Positions 1 to 8,222 of a DNA stretch of 64,000 nt are shown here, piece after piece. The translations under genes and the position numbers were made by a program. The stretch covers positions 1,760,638 to 1,824,637 of the forward strand of contig CP166130.1 of assembly GCA_041228335.1 (NCBI GenBank), given 5' to 3'. Under the pieces are notes generated by a model, which made no database searches, had not been told where the DNA came from, and saw only the letters and a list, made by a program, of their open reading frames with translations. Source of the DNA: Alphaproteobacteria bacterium LSUCC0684 (GTDB lineage Bacteria; Pseudomonadota; Alphaproteobacteria; Puniceispirillales; UBA1172). The number at the start of each line of letters is the position of its first letter. Position 1 is the stretch's first letter.

Positions 1-638
1 CGGCCACCTATTCGCTGTCGCTGCAGATCCTGATGCTGATGACGGCGCTGACGGTGCTGCCTTCGCTTGTACTGGGGATGACGTCATTCACCCGGGTGAT
101 CATCGTTCTTTCCCTGTTGCGTCAGGCGATGGGCACCCAGCAGACCCCGCCCAATCAGGTGCTGATCGCCATTGCGATGTTCCTCACCTTCTTCATCATG
201 GCGCCGACCTTCACCGTGATCTACGATGAATCTCTCTCGCTTTACCTTGACGGCAGGATGGATGCGCTGACCGCGCTGCAGACGGCGAGCGTCCAGCTCA
301 AGGCGTTTATGATTGAAAATACACGGATCAATGATTTGTCCATGTTCTCCGAAATGGCGGGGGATGAGCCTTACGCCAGCAATGCCGATGTGCCGTTTTC
401 CGTGCTTCTGCCGGCGTATATCACCTCCGAGCTGAAAACCGCCTTCCAGATCGGCTTTCTTCTGTTCCTGCCCTTTCTGGTGATCGACATGGTGATCGCC
501 TCGACGCTGATGTCCCTCGGGATGATGATGCTGAGCCCGATGCTTGTCTCCCTGCCCTTCAAGTTGCTGCTTTTTGTGCTGGTGGATGGCTGGGCCATGA
601 CCGTCAGCTCGCTCGTTGCCACCTATTCTGTTCCTTAA
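1..638 (+). CDS. fliP: Flagellar export protein FliP (5' end missing)
   Basis: Inner-membrane core subunit of the flagellar type III export gate, acting with FliQ, FliR and FlhB. The reading frame is open from base 3, so the start lies outside the window; about 212 residues are visible of a family that is usually near 250. The family signature is clear: the stretch SFTRVIIVLSLLRQAMGTQQ near the visible start, then PPNQVLIAIAMFLTFF and, near the end, FQIGFLLFLPFLVIDMVIAS. Four hydrophobic segments are visible. fliQ follows 26 bp downstream, so this is the usual fliP-Q-R-flhB order. Identity is very likely; only the N-terminus is unknown. Confidence 0.96.
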   Translation, partial: ATYSLSLQILMLMTALTVLPSLVLGMTSFTRVIIVLSLLRQAMGTQQTPPNQVLIAIAMFLTFFIMAPTFTVIYDESLSLYLDGRMDALTALQTASVQLKAFMIENTRINDLSMFSEMAGDEPYASNADVPFSVLLPAYITSELKTAFQIGFLLFLPFLVIDMVIASTLMSLGMMMLSPMLVSLPFKLLLFVLVDGWAMTVSSLVATYSVP

Positions 639-664
639 CGGCCTGTCGCAAAGGATAAAGACCC

Positions 665-931
665 ATGAGTTTTGACCAGAATGTTGATTTCCTGCAGATG
701 ATGTTCCTGCAGATTCTGATGACCGGAGGCCCGCTTCTGGCCGTGGCGCTCGGGATCGGCCTGACCATCGGCATTATCCAGGCAGCGACCTCGATCAACG
801 AGATGACGCTAAGTTTCGTGCCGAAACTTGTGGTGGTGCTGATCGTCTTCGGGCTTCTTTCCGGCTATATGCTGAACAGTCTGTCCGCCTTCTTCACCGT
901 CACCTTTGATCAGATTGTGGCGATCAGGTGA
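665..931 (+). CDS. fliQ: Flagellar export protein FliQ
   Basis: Small two-helix membrane subunit of the flagellar export gate. At 88 residues it has the family's standard length. Both transmembrane helices are visible (GGPLLAVALGIGLTIGIIQA and the segment after FVPKLVVVLIVFG), with the conserved ATSINEMTLSFVPK loop between them. An AAAGGATAAAGACCC stretch before the ATG gives a plausible ribosome binding site. The stop codon overlaps the fliR start, so the two are probably translationally coupled. Confidence 0.96.
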   Translation: MSFDQNVDFLQMMFLQILMTGGPLLAVALGIGLTIGIIQAATSINEMTLSFVPKLVVVLIVFGLLSGYMLNSLSAFFTVTFDQIVAIR

Positions 932-1761
932 TGATCAAGGAAATGGTCATTGCCGGGGCAACCGACCCCTCCCTGCCGGGTCTGGATCTCCAGATCGTCA
1001 TGGCCTATCTTACCAATTTCTTTATCAGCAGTCTTCGTATTGGCGCCTTCATGATAGCGGCGCCGTTTTTCGGCTCGCGCTGGGTGCCGCTTCAGGTCCG
1101 GATCATCATGTCGATTTCGCTGGCCACCGCCATTGCGCTCAATGCCCCGCTTCTGCCGATGGAGGTGGTGGCATCGATGCAGGTGATTGTCATCATCATG
1201 GCGGAAATCAGCATCGGGCTTGCGGCCGGGCTGATCATGACGATCTTCTTCGGTGCCGCCATGCTGGCCGGGGAAAAGATCGCCTCTTCCTCGGGGCTCA
1301 GCTATGCCGCCCAGATCGACCCAAATGCCGGTGGCCAGACACCCGTGGTGAGCCAGATCCTCTATCTCTTTCTGATGATCGTATTTGTCAGCGTTGACGG
1401 CCATCTGATCGCCATCCGCTCGATGCTTGAATCCTACCGGATCATGCCGGTGGGGTTCAGCCCGGATACCGAAGTCATGGTCAGGTCCGGGATCGCGGCG
1501 GCGGGGTCGATGTTCTTCGCCGCCACCATGATCATGGTGCCGATCACCATGATCCTGCTTTTCATCAATGTGTCGATCGGCATTGTCACCCGGGCGGCGC
1601 CGCAGTTGAATCTCTTTTCCTTCGGGTTTCCGATTTCGCTGATGGGTGTGTTCGTCATTCTTTATTTTTCGGCGGATTTCCTCGGCGTGGCCATGGTCAA
1701 TCTGACCGATGAGGCGATCCAGCACCTGCACCAGATGATGGGAGATATGCACCATGGCTGA
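928..1761 (+). CDS. fliR: Flagellar export protein FliR
   Basis: Multi-pass inner-membrane subunit of the flagellar export gate. The product is 276 or 277 residues, normal for FliR. It shows the expected pattern of about six hydrophobic helices, including FFISSLRIGAFMIAAPFFGS and the C-terminal segments before residue 260. Translation can begin at GTG 928, which overlaps the fliQ stop, or at the adjacent ATG 931; the two give the same protein apart from one residue. The 3' end overlaps flhB by 8 bp, again suggesting coupled translation. Confidence 0.95.
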   Translation: MMIKEMVIAGATDPSLPGLDLQIVMAYLTNFFISSLRIGAFMIAAPFFGSRWVPLQVRIIMSISLATAIALNAPLLPMEVVASMQVIVIIMAEISIGLAAGLIMTIFFGAAMLAGEKIASSSGLSYAAQIDPNAGGQTPVVSQILYLFLMIVFVSVDGHLIAIRSMLESYRIMPVGFSPDTEVMVRSGIAAAGSMFFAATMIMVPITMILLFINVSIGIVTRAAPQLNLFSFGFPISLMGVFVILYFSADFLGVAMVNLTDEAIQHLHQMMGDMHHG

Positions 1762-2899
1762 AGAAGACGACAGCCAGGAAAAGACCGAAGACCCCTCCCA
1801 GCGAAAACTGGATAAAGCCAGCGAGGAGGGGCGGGTTCTTTCATCAAAAGAGATGTTTGTCTTTACCGGCATCGCCATGGGCTGGGCCCTGATCTCAACC
1901 ATCCCTCTTTACGGGCAGTATATGCTTGATATCTGGTCGGATCTCTTTGTGCTTGATCACGCCGAAATGCTGGAAGGGCTGTGGCTGACCAAGGTCCGGT
2001 CGATTTACTGGTCTTATATCGTCTTCATCCTGATCACCGGCGTGCCGATGCTCATCATCGTTCTCCTTACCCAGGCCGCGGTCGGCGGAATCAATTTTGC
2101 GCCAAAGGCCATGGCCTTCAAGGGAAACAAACTCAACCCGATCAAAGGGCTTGGGCGGATCTTCTCCATGAAAGGGCTGGTGGAACTGGGCAAATCGCTG
2201 CTCAAGGTCATTCTGCTTTTTACGATCGTCGGGGTGTTCATTTCCATCTTCATGCCAACGGTGCTGCCCTTGGCGCAGAGCACGCTCAACCAGTCCCTCA
2301 TGGTGATGCTGCAGGGATTTCAGTATCTCCTCGGCGCCATGGTTCTGGCGCTCCTGATCATTGCCGTGATCGATTATATCTGGCAGCGGCACACCCATAT
2401 GCAGTCGATGCGCATGTCGAAAAAGGAAATGAAGGACGAGATGAAGGAAACCGAAGGATCACCCGAAGTCAAGGCCAAGATCCGGCGCATGCAGATGGAA
2501 CAATCCCAGCAAAGCTCACGCCAGCGTGAGGCGCTCGAGGATGTCCGCGATGCCACGGCGGTGATTGTCAACCCGACCCATTTTGCCGTGGCCCTGCGCT
2601 ATGTCGCCGAAGAGGGCGGCGCGCCGGTCATCCTTGCCATGGGCAAGGGCGTGCTGGCTGAACGCATCATCGAGCGGGCAAAAGAGCATCATGTCACCAT
2701 CTTCCAGAGCCCGCTGCTGGCAAGGGCGCTGTATTTCACCGGGAATATCGGTGCAGAAATCAGCGAAAAACTATACAATGCCGTGGCGGTGGTGCTGGCC
2801 TATATCTACCGCGTTGACCGGGGCGAAATCATGCCCGAGCCTGAAGTTGTCCTGCCGCAGGACATGATGTTCGACGAACATGGTCAGGCGTTGAACTGA
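1754..2899 (+). CDS. flhB: Flagellar export switch protein FlhB
   Basis: Membrane protein that changes export specificity from rod/hook to filament substrates. Length is 381 residues. The N-terminal cytoplasmic segment starts with the family motif EDDSQEKTEDPSQRKLDKA, followed by four transmembrane helices. The C-terminal cytoplasmic domain carries the autocleavage motif NPTH at about residue 273 (NPTHFAVALRY), so it should cleave itself normally. A C-terminal tail of about 25 residues after the RVDRGEI region is somewhat longer than usual. It ends the recognisable export operon; an unrecognised membrane protein gene follows 14 bp later. Confidence 0.96.
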   Translation: MAEEDDSQEKTEDPSQRKLDKASEEGRVLSSKEMFVFTGIAMGWALISTIPLYGQYMLDIWSDLFVLDHAEMLEGLWLTKVRSIYWSYIVFILITGVPMLIIVLLTQAAVGGINFAPKAMAFKGNKLNPIKGLGRIFSMKGLVELGKSLLKVILLFTIVGVFISIFMPTVLPLAQSTLNQSLMVMLQGFQYLLGAMVLALLIIAVIDYIWQRHTHMQSMRMSKKEMKDEMKETEGSPEVKAKIRRMQMEQSQQSSRQREALEDVRDATAVIVNPTHFAVALRYVAEEGGAPVILAMGKGVLAERIIERAKEHHVTIFQSPLLARALYFTGNIGAEISEKLYNAVAVVLAYIYRVDRGEIMPEPEVVLPQDMMFDEHGQALN

Positions 2900-2913
2900 T
2901 AGAGGGAAGACAT

Positions 2914-3150
2914 ATGCCACGTTATCGTCACCACAGCCTCGGCGAGTTGATCAGCACCATTTCCTTCTTTGGTGTTGCCGTCTATCTGACCCTTTCGGGA
3001 TTTGACTGGAAGGATGGAGGGGACATGATGCGGGCCTGGCTTTCCTGGTTTGCGGCCCTGCTCTGCTATCTCGGGGCGATGCGTTTTCGTCTGGCGCAGA
3101 TGGCGATGAGGTACCAGCAACGGAAAAGGCGGCGAGACGATGCGAAATAA
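2914..3150 (+). CDS. Small membrane protein, unknown, flagellar-operon passenger
   Basis: A 78-residue protein I do not recognise. It has two hydrophobic segments (about residues 15-28 and 43-60) and a strongly basic C-terminus (QQRKRRRDDAK). An AGAGGGAAGA ribosome binding site lies 8 bp before the ATG. It starts 14 bp after flhB and overlaps the next gene by 11 bp, so it is almost certainly transcribed with the flagellar export genes. Function is unknown; a role linked to flagella is only an inference from position. Confidence 0.7.
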   Translation: MPRYRHHSLGELISTISFFGVAVYLTLSGFDWKDGGDMMRAWLSWFAALLCYLGAMRFRLAQMAMRYQQRKRRRDDAK

Positions 3151-3382
3151 ACCCCGGAGATCCGTTGCGGAGACCAGAAGGCGGGTGAACTGCTTTGACT
3201 GCATCCATCATTACATCACCTATGAGACACCGCGCCCCTATGCCTGCCGGAAATTCGGGTTCAAGGGGCCAAGGCTGCCTTCGATAACGGTTTTCGAGGT
3301 GACTGGCACGGAATGTGCATATTTTGTCAAGCAACAGGTTTCTGACACATCCGGGCAGAAGACCATAAGGAGACGCAGATGA
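3140..3382 (+). CDS. Small cysteine-rich protein, unknown
   Basis: An 80-residue basic protein with four cysteines in a C-x2-C ... C ... C arrangement: CFDC near residue 18, then C near 36 in PYACRKFGFK, then C near 58 in TGTECAYF. That spacing could bind zinc or an Fe-S cluster, but no named family is recognised. It overlaps the preceding gene by 11 bp and its stop overlaps the next start by 4 bp (ATGA), so the three genes look translationally coupled. The overlaps on both sides and the conserved-looking cysteines argue that it is real. Confidence 0.65.
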   Translation: MRNKPRRSVAETRRRVNCFDCIHHYITYETPRPYACRKFGFKGPRLPSITVFEVTGTECAYFVKQQVSDTSGQKTIRRRR

Positions 3383-4116
3383 GCATGCGACCAAAGGAAA
3401 TTCAGGACAGCATAAAGCTGGCGCTTGATGCGGCTGATGCGGCAACTGATGTAACCGCGGAATTCAGCAAGATCAAAAACAGCAACAGGACGCTGGAGGA
3501 AAACGTGAAAAAGATCCATCGCGCGACAACCATTATCTTTTTCAGCGCCGTGACCGGCATGCTGGTAGCTTCGGTCTTTGCCGGGCTGATCTATTTCCGG
3601 ACCATGTCTGATCTCAAATCGATCACCACCACAAGCCGTGAAGCCCTGGTGGTATTCGCCGAAAACGTCAATCAGGTGAACAATACGCTGAACAGTCTTG
3701 AATCCGCCCTCAAAACCCAGGAATCGCTCGTTGCCCAGAATAACCAGCTGATCGTCGAGCTGCAGTCGCTGAACGAAGGCATCACCCTCACCCGCGACAG
3801 CATCGTTGCCAGCATGAAGGCCACCTCCGATGCCGTGCAGGCCAGCAATAAATCCATGTCGGTTTCGGTCGCCAAGGGGATCAGCACCGAGATGAGCAAC
3901 CAGAACAGCAAACTTCTGGCCCAGATCAAATCCATGGAAACAAAGACCATCGAAGGTATCACCACCATGGCAAGCGGCATGGATGACGGCCGCCAGCTGA
4001 AAGCGATCTACAGTCGCCAGGGTGAGTTGCTCGAGCTGCTCAATGCCATGGTTCGGCAGAATATGGCGATCGTTCAGCAGATCGAAGACAGCAAGAACAG
4101 CATCAAATATCCCTGA
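3379..4116 (+). CDS. Single-pass membrane protein with long coiled coil, unknown
   Basis: A 245-residue protein. A short N-terminal helix is followed by one transmembrane segment (about residues 50-70, TTIIFFSAVTGMLVASVFAG). A long region rich in heptad-like Asn, Gln, Ser and Leu, predicted coiled coil, runs through about residue 240. The layout recalls methyl-accepting proteins without a signalling tip, or a membrane-anchored spacer. I do not recognise a family. It is coupled to the gene before (ATGA overlap) and followed by another membrane protein after 35 bp. Location suggests a flagellar or motor-accessory role; this is inference only. Confidence 0.7.
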   Translation: MSMRPKEIQDSIKLALDAADAATDVTAEFSKIKNSNRTLEENVKKIHRATTIIFFSAVTGMLVASVFAGLIYFRTMSDLKSITTTSREALVVFAENVNQVNNTLNSLESALKTQESLVAQNNQLIVELQSLNEGITLTRDSIVASMKATSDAVQASNKSMSVSVAKGISTEMSNQNSKLLAQIKSMETKTIEGITTMASGMDDGRQLKAIYSRQGELLELLNAMVRQNMAIVQQIEDSKNSIKYP

Positions 4117-4151
4117 TTTTCTGATATCCTTCCCGAAAAGGGGGTTGGCAC

Positions 4152-4961
4152 ATGCTAGATGAAAACCCGGCAATGGACGCGTCAGCCCGCCCGGATGACA
4201 CCCCGACAGGCGGGATGGCCCATCAGAGCAGTTTTCTGACGATCAAGGAAGTCAACACCATCTCCCGGGCCAGAACATTGCGGCTGGCCGTCGGGGATGT
4301 GATCATCGGCACCGACAGCCAGATCTATCGTGGCGGCATCATCGAATTTCAGACCGTCATGGAAGAATGCGATGAGGAAAATGGCGTTCTGCTGACCATC
4401 TGGCGTGATGGAGCGATTTTCCATGTCATCGGGTTTGGCCCGCTTGGGGTGACGCTTGAATTTGCCAGCCCGGAGAATATCGAGCAGATCAGCAAGGATC
4501 TTGAAAACTTCACCTTCCCGAAACGAGAGGAACTTTCTGTTTTCGAAGTGCTGCGAAACTTTGCCAGGCGATGCGAGATCATTGATACAAGCCCTTCACA
4601 ACTGGCTTTTATCGCGCCGCCGCTCTGGCTTATTCAGCATCGGCTTATCGAGCCTCTGATGGCGGTGATGGCGATCTATGCGATCACTTTTGTTGTTCAC
4701 TGGGCTCTTTTCATCATCGCCTATATCCTGATGTCGCTCTATTTCAAGCGTGGATATCTCATGATGCTGCGCAGTTTCATCATCTATAAAGAATATCAGA
4801 TGTGGGTGGTCATCGCGGCAAGAGACGTTAAGGAAGTGCAGCAAATCTGCCGCAAATTCGACCCCAAGACACGGTTCAGGAACTCGCAGGTCGGCGAACC
4901 TGTCATCGAAGAAACCGCACCAAAGAAGAAACGCCGCAGATCTTCCATCCCCGGAATGTAA
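4152..4961 (+). CDS. Membrane protein with DUF2628-like C-terminal region
   Basis: A 269-residue protein. The N-terminal part (about residues 25-115) is soluble and has a GDVIIGTDSQIYRGG stretch reminiscent of PDZ-type folds. The second half contains two close hydrophobic helices (about residues 160-205) after PPLWLIQHRL, followed by a soluble segment EYQMWVVIAARDVKEVQQICRKF. That pattern resembles DUF2628 proteins, but the match is by eye. The C-terminus is very basic (KKKRRRSS). It is the last gene in the rightward run that begins with fliP. Confidence 0.65.
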   Translation: MLDENPAMDASARPDDTPTGGMAHQSSFLTIKEVNTISRARTLRLAVGDVIIGTDSQIYRGGIIEFQTVMEECDEENGVLLTIWRDGAIFHVIGFGPLGVTLEFASPENIEQISKDLENFTFPKREELSVFEVLRNFARRCEIIDTSPSQLAFIAPPLWLIQHRLIEPLMAVMAIYAITFVVHWALFIIAYILMSLYFKRGYLMMLRSFIIYKEYQMWVVIAARDVKEVQQICRKFDPKTRFRNSQVGEPVIEETAPKKKRRRSSIPGM

Positions 4962-5608
4962 CCCCGGGCCGCCGCCCCGGAATGCAGCCCCGACTGACAT
5001 AGCACCCTGGCATATCGCCGGGGCATATCGCCGGGGCATAGCGGACGCCTTGCCTCCCCTTCTCAATCGCTCACCCGGGTATTCAAGGCCCGGATTCTGC
5101 CTTTCGCGCCCAGCTTCCGGGAAGGCCTTTCCGGCGCATGTGTTTTTCCGGCGGGAAAACGCACCTCCAGCCAAACCAGCCCAAGGGGTCAAATCAACAT
5201 GGCCGTAAGGCCGCCGGTTCCATTTCAACCGCTGAGATGTGGCCATCCCCACGGCAGCTGCCATGGACCGGCGGCCTTCGGGGAGATGGGCTATCAGGAA
5301 TGGGTATCAGGCGGGTAGGACCAGAGGGGCGGGGGATCAGAGGTGGGGGGGATCAGAGGCGCGGGGGATCAGAGGCGGGGGGGGGATCAGGTATGGAGCA
5401 CGCGGGCCTGCCCCCTCATCCGACCTGCTCTCGCTAAATCTGCCCCCTGCCCTCGGCGAACCTGCCCGGCAAAGTATTACCAGCGCGGCGGATCAGCCCC
5501 CGGCATTCCCTATGGGCCAGACGAACCCCCAGCCCTGACAGGACCGGGGGAGAGGTCATGCGTCAAACGATGCCTTGAGTGGATCAGGCCATGCCGGGCG
5601 CGGCCTGA
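4962..5608. other. Gene-poor 647-bp stretch with G-rich repeats
   Basis: No convincing gene is seen between the end of the flagellar run and the stator pair. Open frames here are short, very proline- or glycine-rich and lack homology-like features. The stretch holds tandem GCATATCGCCGGG copies near 5008-5044 and a GGGATCAGAGGCG tandem run at 5319-5391. It separates two converging transcription units. Confidence 0.6.
5319..5391. repeat. G-rich imperfect tandem repeat
   Basis: Four to five imperfect copies of a 15-20 bp unit around GGGATCAGAGGCG, with runs of up to nine G. They lie downstream of both converging units, where G-rich repeats are prone to slip. No coding role is supported. Confidence 0.6.
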
Positions 5609-5610
5609 TC
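5582..5610 (-). terminator. Hairpin at the end of the stator operon
   Basis: A perfect 9-bp inverted repeat (GATCAGGCC / GGCCTGATC) with an 11-base loop overlaps the stop codon of the MotB-like gene. No U-tract follows on either strand, so it may act as a 3' stabilising stem rather than a classical terminator. Confidence 0.4.
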
Positions 5611-6766
5611 AGTAGTTGATCTCAATCTCGATACGGCGGTTCTTGTTGCGACCTTCGGCGGTATCGTTGCTTTCAATCGGCTGGGTTTCACCGAAGCTGA
5701 TCGCCTCAAGCCTGCCGGCGCTGACGGCACCTGTATCCTCGAGCGCCTGGACCACGCTGGCGGAACGGGCAGCCGCAAGATCCCAGTTGTCGCGGAAGTT
5801 CGAGCCGAAGATCAGCGGCACATTATCGGTATGGCCCGAAACCTTGATCTTGCCCTTGCTGTCGGCGCTGGCACCGGCGATCTTTTCCATGATCTCTCTG
5901 GCTTGAGGGGTCAGGGCCGCCGAACCTGAAGGGAAGGCTCCGCCTGAACCGACGGTGATAATCACCTTGTCATCGATGCGTTCCACATCGACCAGCCCCT
6001 GATCGATCTGCTGCTTGAGCGCGATTTTGAGCTCATCTTCGGCGATTTCAGCCCGGCGATTGGCATTTTCAGCCTTTTCCGCCGCCTCGGAAGCGGCATT
6101 GGCGATTTCCGCCTGCTGCTGCTGGGCCTGTTCGGTGGCGGCGATCATCTGCTTGAGTTTCTGCTCAAGCCCGCCAAAGAGCACGTCCTGATCTGCCTTG
6201 CCCGCGGATTCTTTGGCCGCTTCAAGCGCGTTCAGGGTTTCTTTGAGCATCTGGGGCAGATTCTGCTGTTCGGTGTCGGTTGCGGTGAAATTGACCACCA
6301 CTTTCTCACCGAGGGTTTCGACCTCGATATCGCCGCGGGCGATGGCATCTTCAAGAGCTTTCAGGATATCATCGGCACTGCCATCCGTGCCTTCGCCGTC
6401 GTTGCTCTTCTGCTGCACGTCGAGATCAGGCTTGGTCACATCGGTTGTCTGCTGGGTCATGTCGTCGGTCAGCGACGGCGCCGGGGACGGGCTGAAATTA
6501 AGGGAAAGGACGGTGGTGCCCTTTGGCTGTTCGACAATCGGGATGATCCGCTGGACACCAAAGGCATTTTTCAGCGAGCCGGAAATCTGCTTGAATTTCG
6601 GCACGTTGAACTCGGCAAAAGACAGGATGAGAACGAAGAACGCCATCAGCAGGGTTGCCATATCCGCAAAGGTGGCCATCCATGCCGGGGCCCCGACAGG
6701 GGGGCATTTGGGGCATTCTTCGTCCTGCTGTTCTTCTTCAATAGCTTCTTCGGCTTCAGCTGCCAT
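5609..6766 (-). CDS. pomB: Flagellar stator subunit, PomB/MotB type with OmpA domain
   Basis: Stator subunit that anchors the motor to peptidoglycan and forms the ion channel with its MotA/PomA partner. Length 385. The N-terminus has a CPKCPP motif (Cys18, Cys21), then the single transmembrane helix FADMATLLMAFFVLILSF with the ion-carrying aspartate at residue 35. It continues with FKQISGSLKNAFGV, which resembles Vibrio PomB more than E. coli MotB. A long coiled-coil/low-complexity linker leads to a C-terminal OmpA-like peptidoglycan-binding domain (about residues 265-385; SGHTDNVP and GRNKNRRIEI). It follows the pomA-like gene by 39 bp. Na+ use is inferred from similarity only. Confidence 0.93.
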   Translation of the reverse strand: MAAEAEEAIEEEQQDEECPKCPPVGAPAWMATFADMATLLMAFFVLILSFAEFNVPKFKQISGSLKNAFGVQRIIPIVEQPKGTTVLSLNFSPSPAPSLTDDMTQQTTDVTKPDLDVQQKSNDGEGTDGSADDILKALEDAIARGDIEVETLGEKVVVNFTATDTEQQNLPQMLKETLNALEAAKESAGKADQDVLFGGLEQKLKQMIAATEQAQQQQAEIANAASEAAEKAENANRRAEIAEDELKIALKQQIDQGLVDVERIDDKVIITVGSGGAFPSGSAALTPQAREIMEKIAGASADSKGKIKVSGHTDNVPLIFGSNFRDNWDLAAARSASVVQALEDTGAVSAGRLEAISFGETQPIESNDTAEGRNKNRRIEIEINY

Positions 6767-6805
6767 GATGCTACCCTCGATTGGTTCCGGATTGCGGCCG
6801 CAGCA

Positions 6806-7567
6806 TTACGCTGCCGCCACGCTTTCCTGCAGTTTCGGCGGCAGGTTGGCGATCATCTGATCCTGAATATTACGCGGGGACTCGCCGCGGGCGATATTCT
6901 TGAGCCCGATCACCACCATCTCGCGATAGACGGTCTCATAGGCGGTGTAGCCCTCAAGCTTGGTGACCATCGGCGCGAACATGATATTGGCGATAAACGC
7001 CCCGTAAAGCGTTGTCAGCAAGGCCACCGCCATCGCCGGGCCAATCGCCTTCGGATCCGCCATGTTCCCGAGCATGAGCACGAGACCGATCAGCGTGCCG
7101 ATCATCCCCATGGCCGGGGCCAGATCCACCCAGGCCTTGAGCACGCCCTGGTTGGCTTCGTGGCGCGACCGCATCGCCTTGATTTCCTGATTGAGCTGGG
7201 TGGTCAGTTTGGACTCATCGGCGCCATCGACCAGCATCTGCAGCCCTTTGGAGAAAAACTTGTCCGGCACATCCTGGCCTTCAAGCGCCATCATGCCGTC
7301 TTTACGGGCAATCCCCGCAAGCTCGACCATGCGGGTGACCAGTTCATCCTGTTTTTTCACCGGCGGCAGAAAGACTTTGGCCATCACGCCAAAACTGCCG
7401 AGAAAGACCCCGAGCGGGGCGGTGTACATCACCGCAAAGAACGTCCCGCCAAAGACGATGAGAATGGATGGCACGTCAATAAAGGGCCCGACGCCACCAC
7501 CGGAGATCATCGCCCCGACAATCATGCCGACCGCGCCCAGAAAACCTACTAATGATGCAATATCCAT
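6806..7567 (-). CDS. pomA: Flagellar stator subunit, PomA/MotA type
   Basis: Four-helix stator subunit that turns ion flow into torque on FliG. Length 253, as expected for PomA. The N-terminus MDIASLVGFLGAVGMIVGAM and the following VDVPSILIVFGGTFFAV closely follow the Na+-type PomA pattern. The cytoplasmic loop (about residues 60-140) carries charged residues, and helices 3-4 contain LVLMLGNMADPKAIGPAMAVALL. It is the first gene of a two-gene unit with the OmpA-domain partner and has a sigma-54-type promoter 43-59 bp upstream of its ATG. Confidence 0.94.
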   Translation of the reverse strand: MDIASLVGFLGAVGMIVGAMISGGGVGPFIDVPSILIVFGGTFFAVMYTAPLGVFLGSFGVMAKVFLPPVKKQDELVTRMVELAGIARKDGMMALEGQDVPDKFFSKGLQMLVDGADESKLTTQLNQEIKAMRSRHEANQGVLKAWVDLAPAMGMIGTLIGLVLMLGNMADPKAIGPAMAVALLTTLYGAFIANIMFAPMVTKLEGYTAYETVYREMVVIGLKNIARGESPRNIQDQMIANLPPKLQESVAAA

Positions 7568-7609
7568 AGCTAAAAACCGTGACGTTCAAGTAAACTCAGC
7601 CAGTGATCC

Positions 7610-7626
7610 TGCAATAATGATACCAA
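7610..7626 (-). promoter_or_regulatory. Sigma-54-type promoter of the stator operon
   Basis: On the minus strand the sequence TTGGTATCATTATTGCA matches the sigma-54 consensus TGGYRYRN4TTGCW with one mismatch and keeps the obligatory GG-N10-GC spacing. It points at the pomA-like start 43 bp away, leaving room for a normal leader. rpoN lies about 1.1 kb further on. Confidence 0.65.
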
Positions 7627-7678
7627 CCTGAAAAGGAAGGATGAAAATGGTCCAAAATTTGCAGGTCCCCTCTTGCCG

Positions 7679-7698
7679 GTTCTACTATATAATAGAAC
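7679..7698. promoter_or_regulatory. 20-bp inverted repeat between divergent genes
   Basis: GTTCTACTATATAATAGAAC has perfect 6-bp arms and an almost palindromic centre containing a TATAAT-like hexamer. It lies 27 bp before the start of the DUF1566-like gene. A repressor or activator operator over the -10 region is the simplest reading; the binding protein is unknown. Confidence 0.4.
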
Positions 7699-7724
7699 AC
7701 TAATGTTGAAAATGGAGTGTATCC

Positions 7725-8222
7725 ATGAATTCATTCCAGCGTATTGCGTCGAAGGTCGTGCTTGCCGTGCTGGTCTCTGTGAACAGCCTTTCGGTGTCTT
7801 CCGCCTCTGCTTCAAGTGTCTTCATGCCGCGCGAGCATCTCGTGATCGACCTCAGCCATGGGGTGGAGTGGCTCCGCTGCAGCGTCGGCCAGAACTGGAA
7901 CGGCGAAACCTGCATCGGCGAGATTGTCAAACTCAACCAGGAAAGCATCAAGGAAGCCATCCGCCTTGCCAATGAACAGCTTGGCGGGGAATGGCGGCTG
8001 CCGTCGCTGGCCGAACTCAAGGGGCTGATCTGCATGGAATGCGGGACGGTGAAGATCGATCAGGAGGCGTTTCCCAATACCTCACCCGAACCTTACTGGA
8101 CCGGGGAGACAAACCCCTACGCCTCACGTCATATGTATACGGTGAATTTCATCAACGGCTATACCTATGGCCGATTTTTCCCGTTTCAGGAGATGGCCGT
8201 CAGGCTTGTTCGTGATCGCTAG
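7725..8222 (+). CDS. Secreted DUF1566-like (Lcl) domain protein
   Basis: A 165-residue protein with a Sec signal peptide (hydrophobic core LAVLVSVNSLSVSSASA, likely cut after residue 29). The mature part contains the pattern of the DUF1566/Lcl family: CSVGQNWNGETCIGE, then WRLPSLAELKGL, then YWTGE and a closing VRLVRDR. In other bacteria this fold occurs in secreted or surface proteins with binding roles; the ligand here cannot be read. It stands alone, diverging from the stator operon and overlapping a convergent small membrane gene by 23 bp. Confidence 0.75.
   Translation: MNSFQRIASKVVLAVLVSVNSLSVSSASASSVFMPREHLVIDLSHGVEWLRCSVGQNWNGETCIGEIVKLNQESIKEAIRLANEQLGGEWRLPSLAELKGLICMECGTVKIDQEAFPNTSPEPYWTGETNPYASRHMYTVNFINGYTYGRFFPFQEMAVRLVRDR

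Noticed and set aside
910-1902. 330-codon frame antisense to fliR
   Set aside because: His/Asp/Arg-rich shadow of a GC-rich gene; fliR and flhB on the other strand have clear family motifs.
5138-5538. Plus-strand frames over the G-rich repeats
   Set aside because: Gly/Arg/Pro-rich translations of tandem repeats in more than one frame; no ribosome binding site or homology-like pattern.
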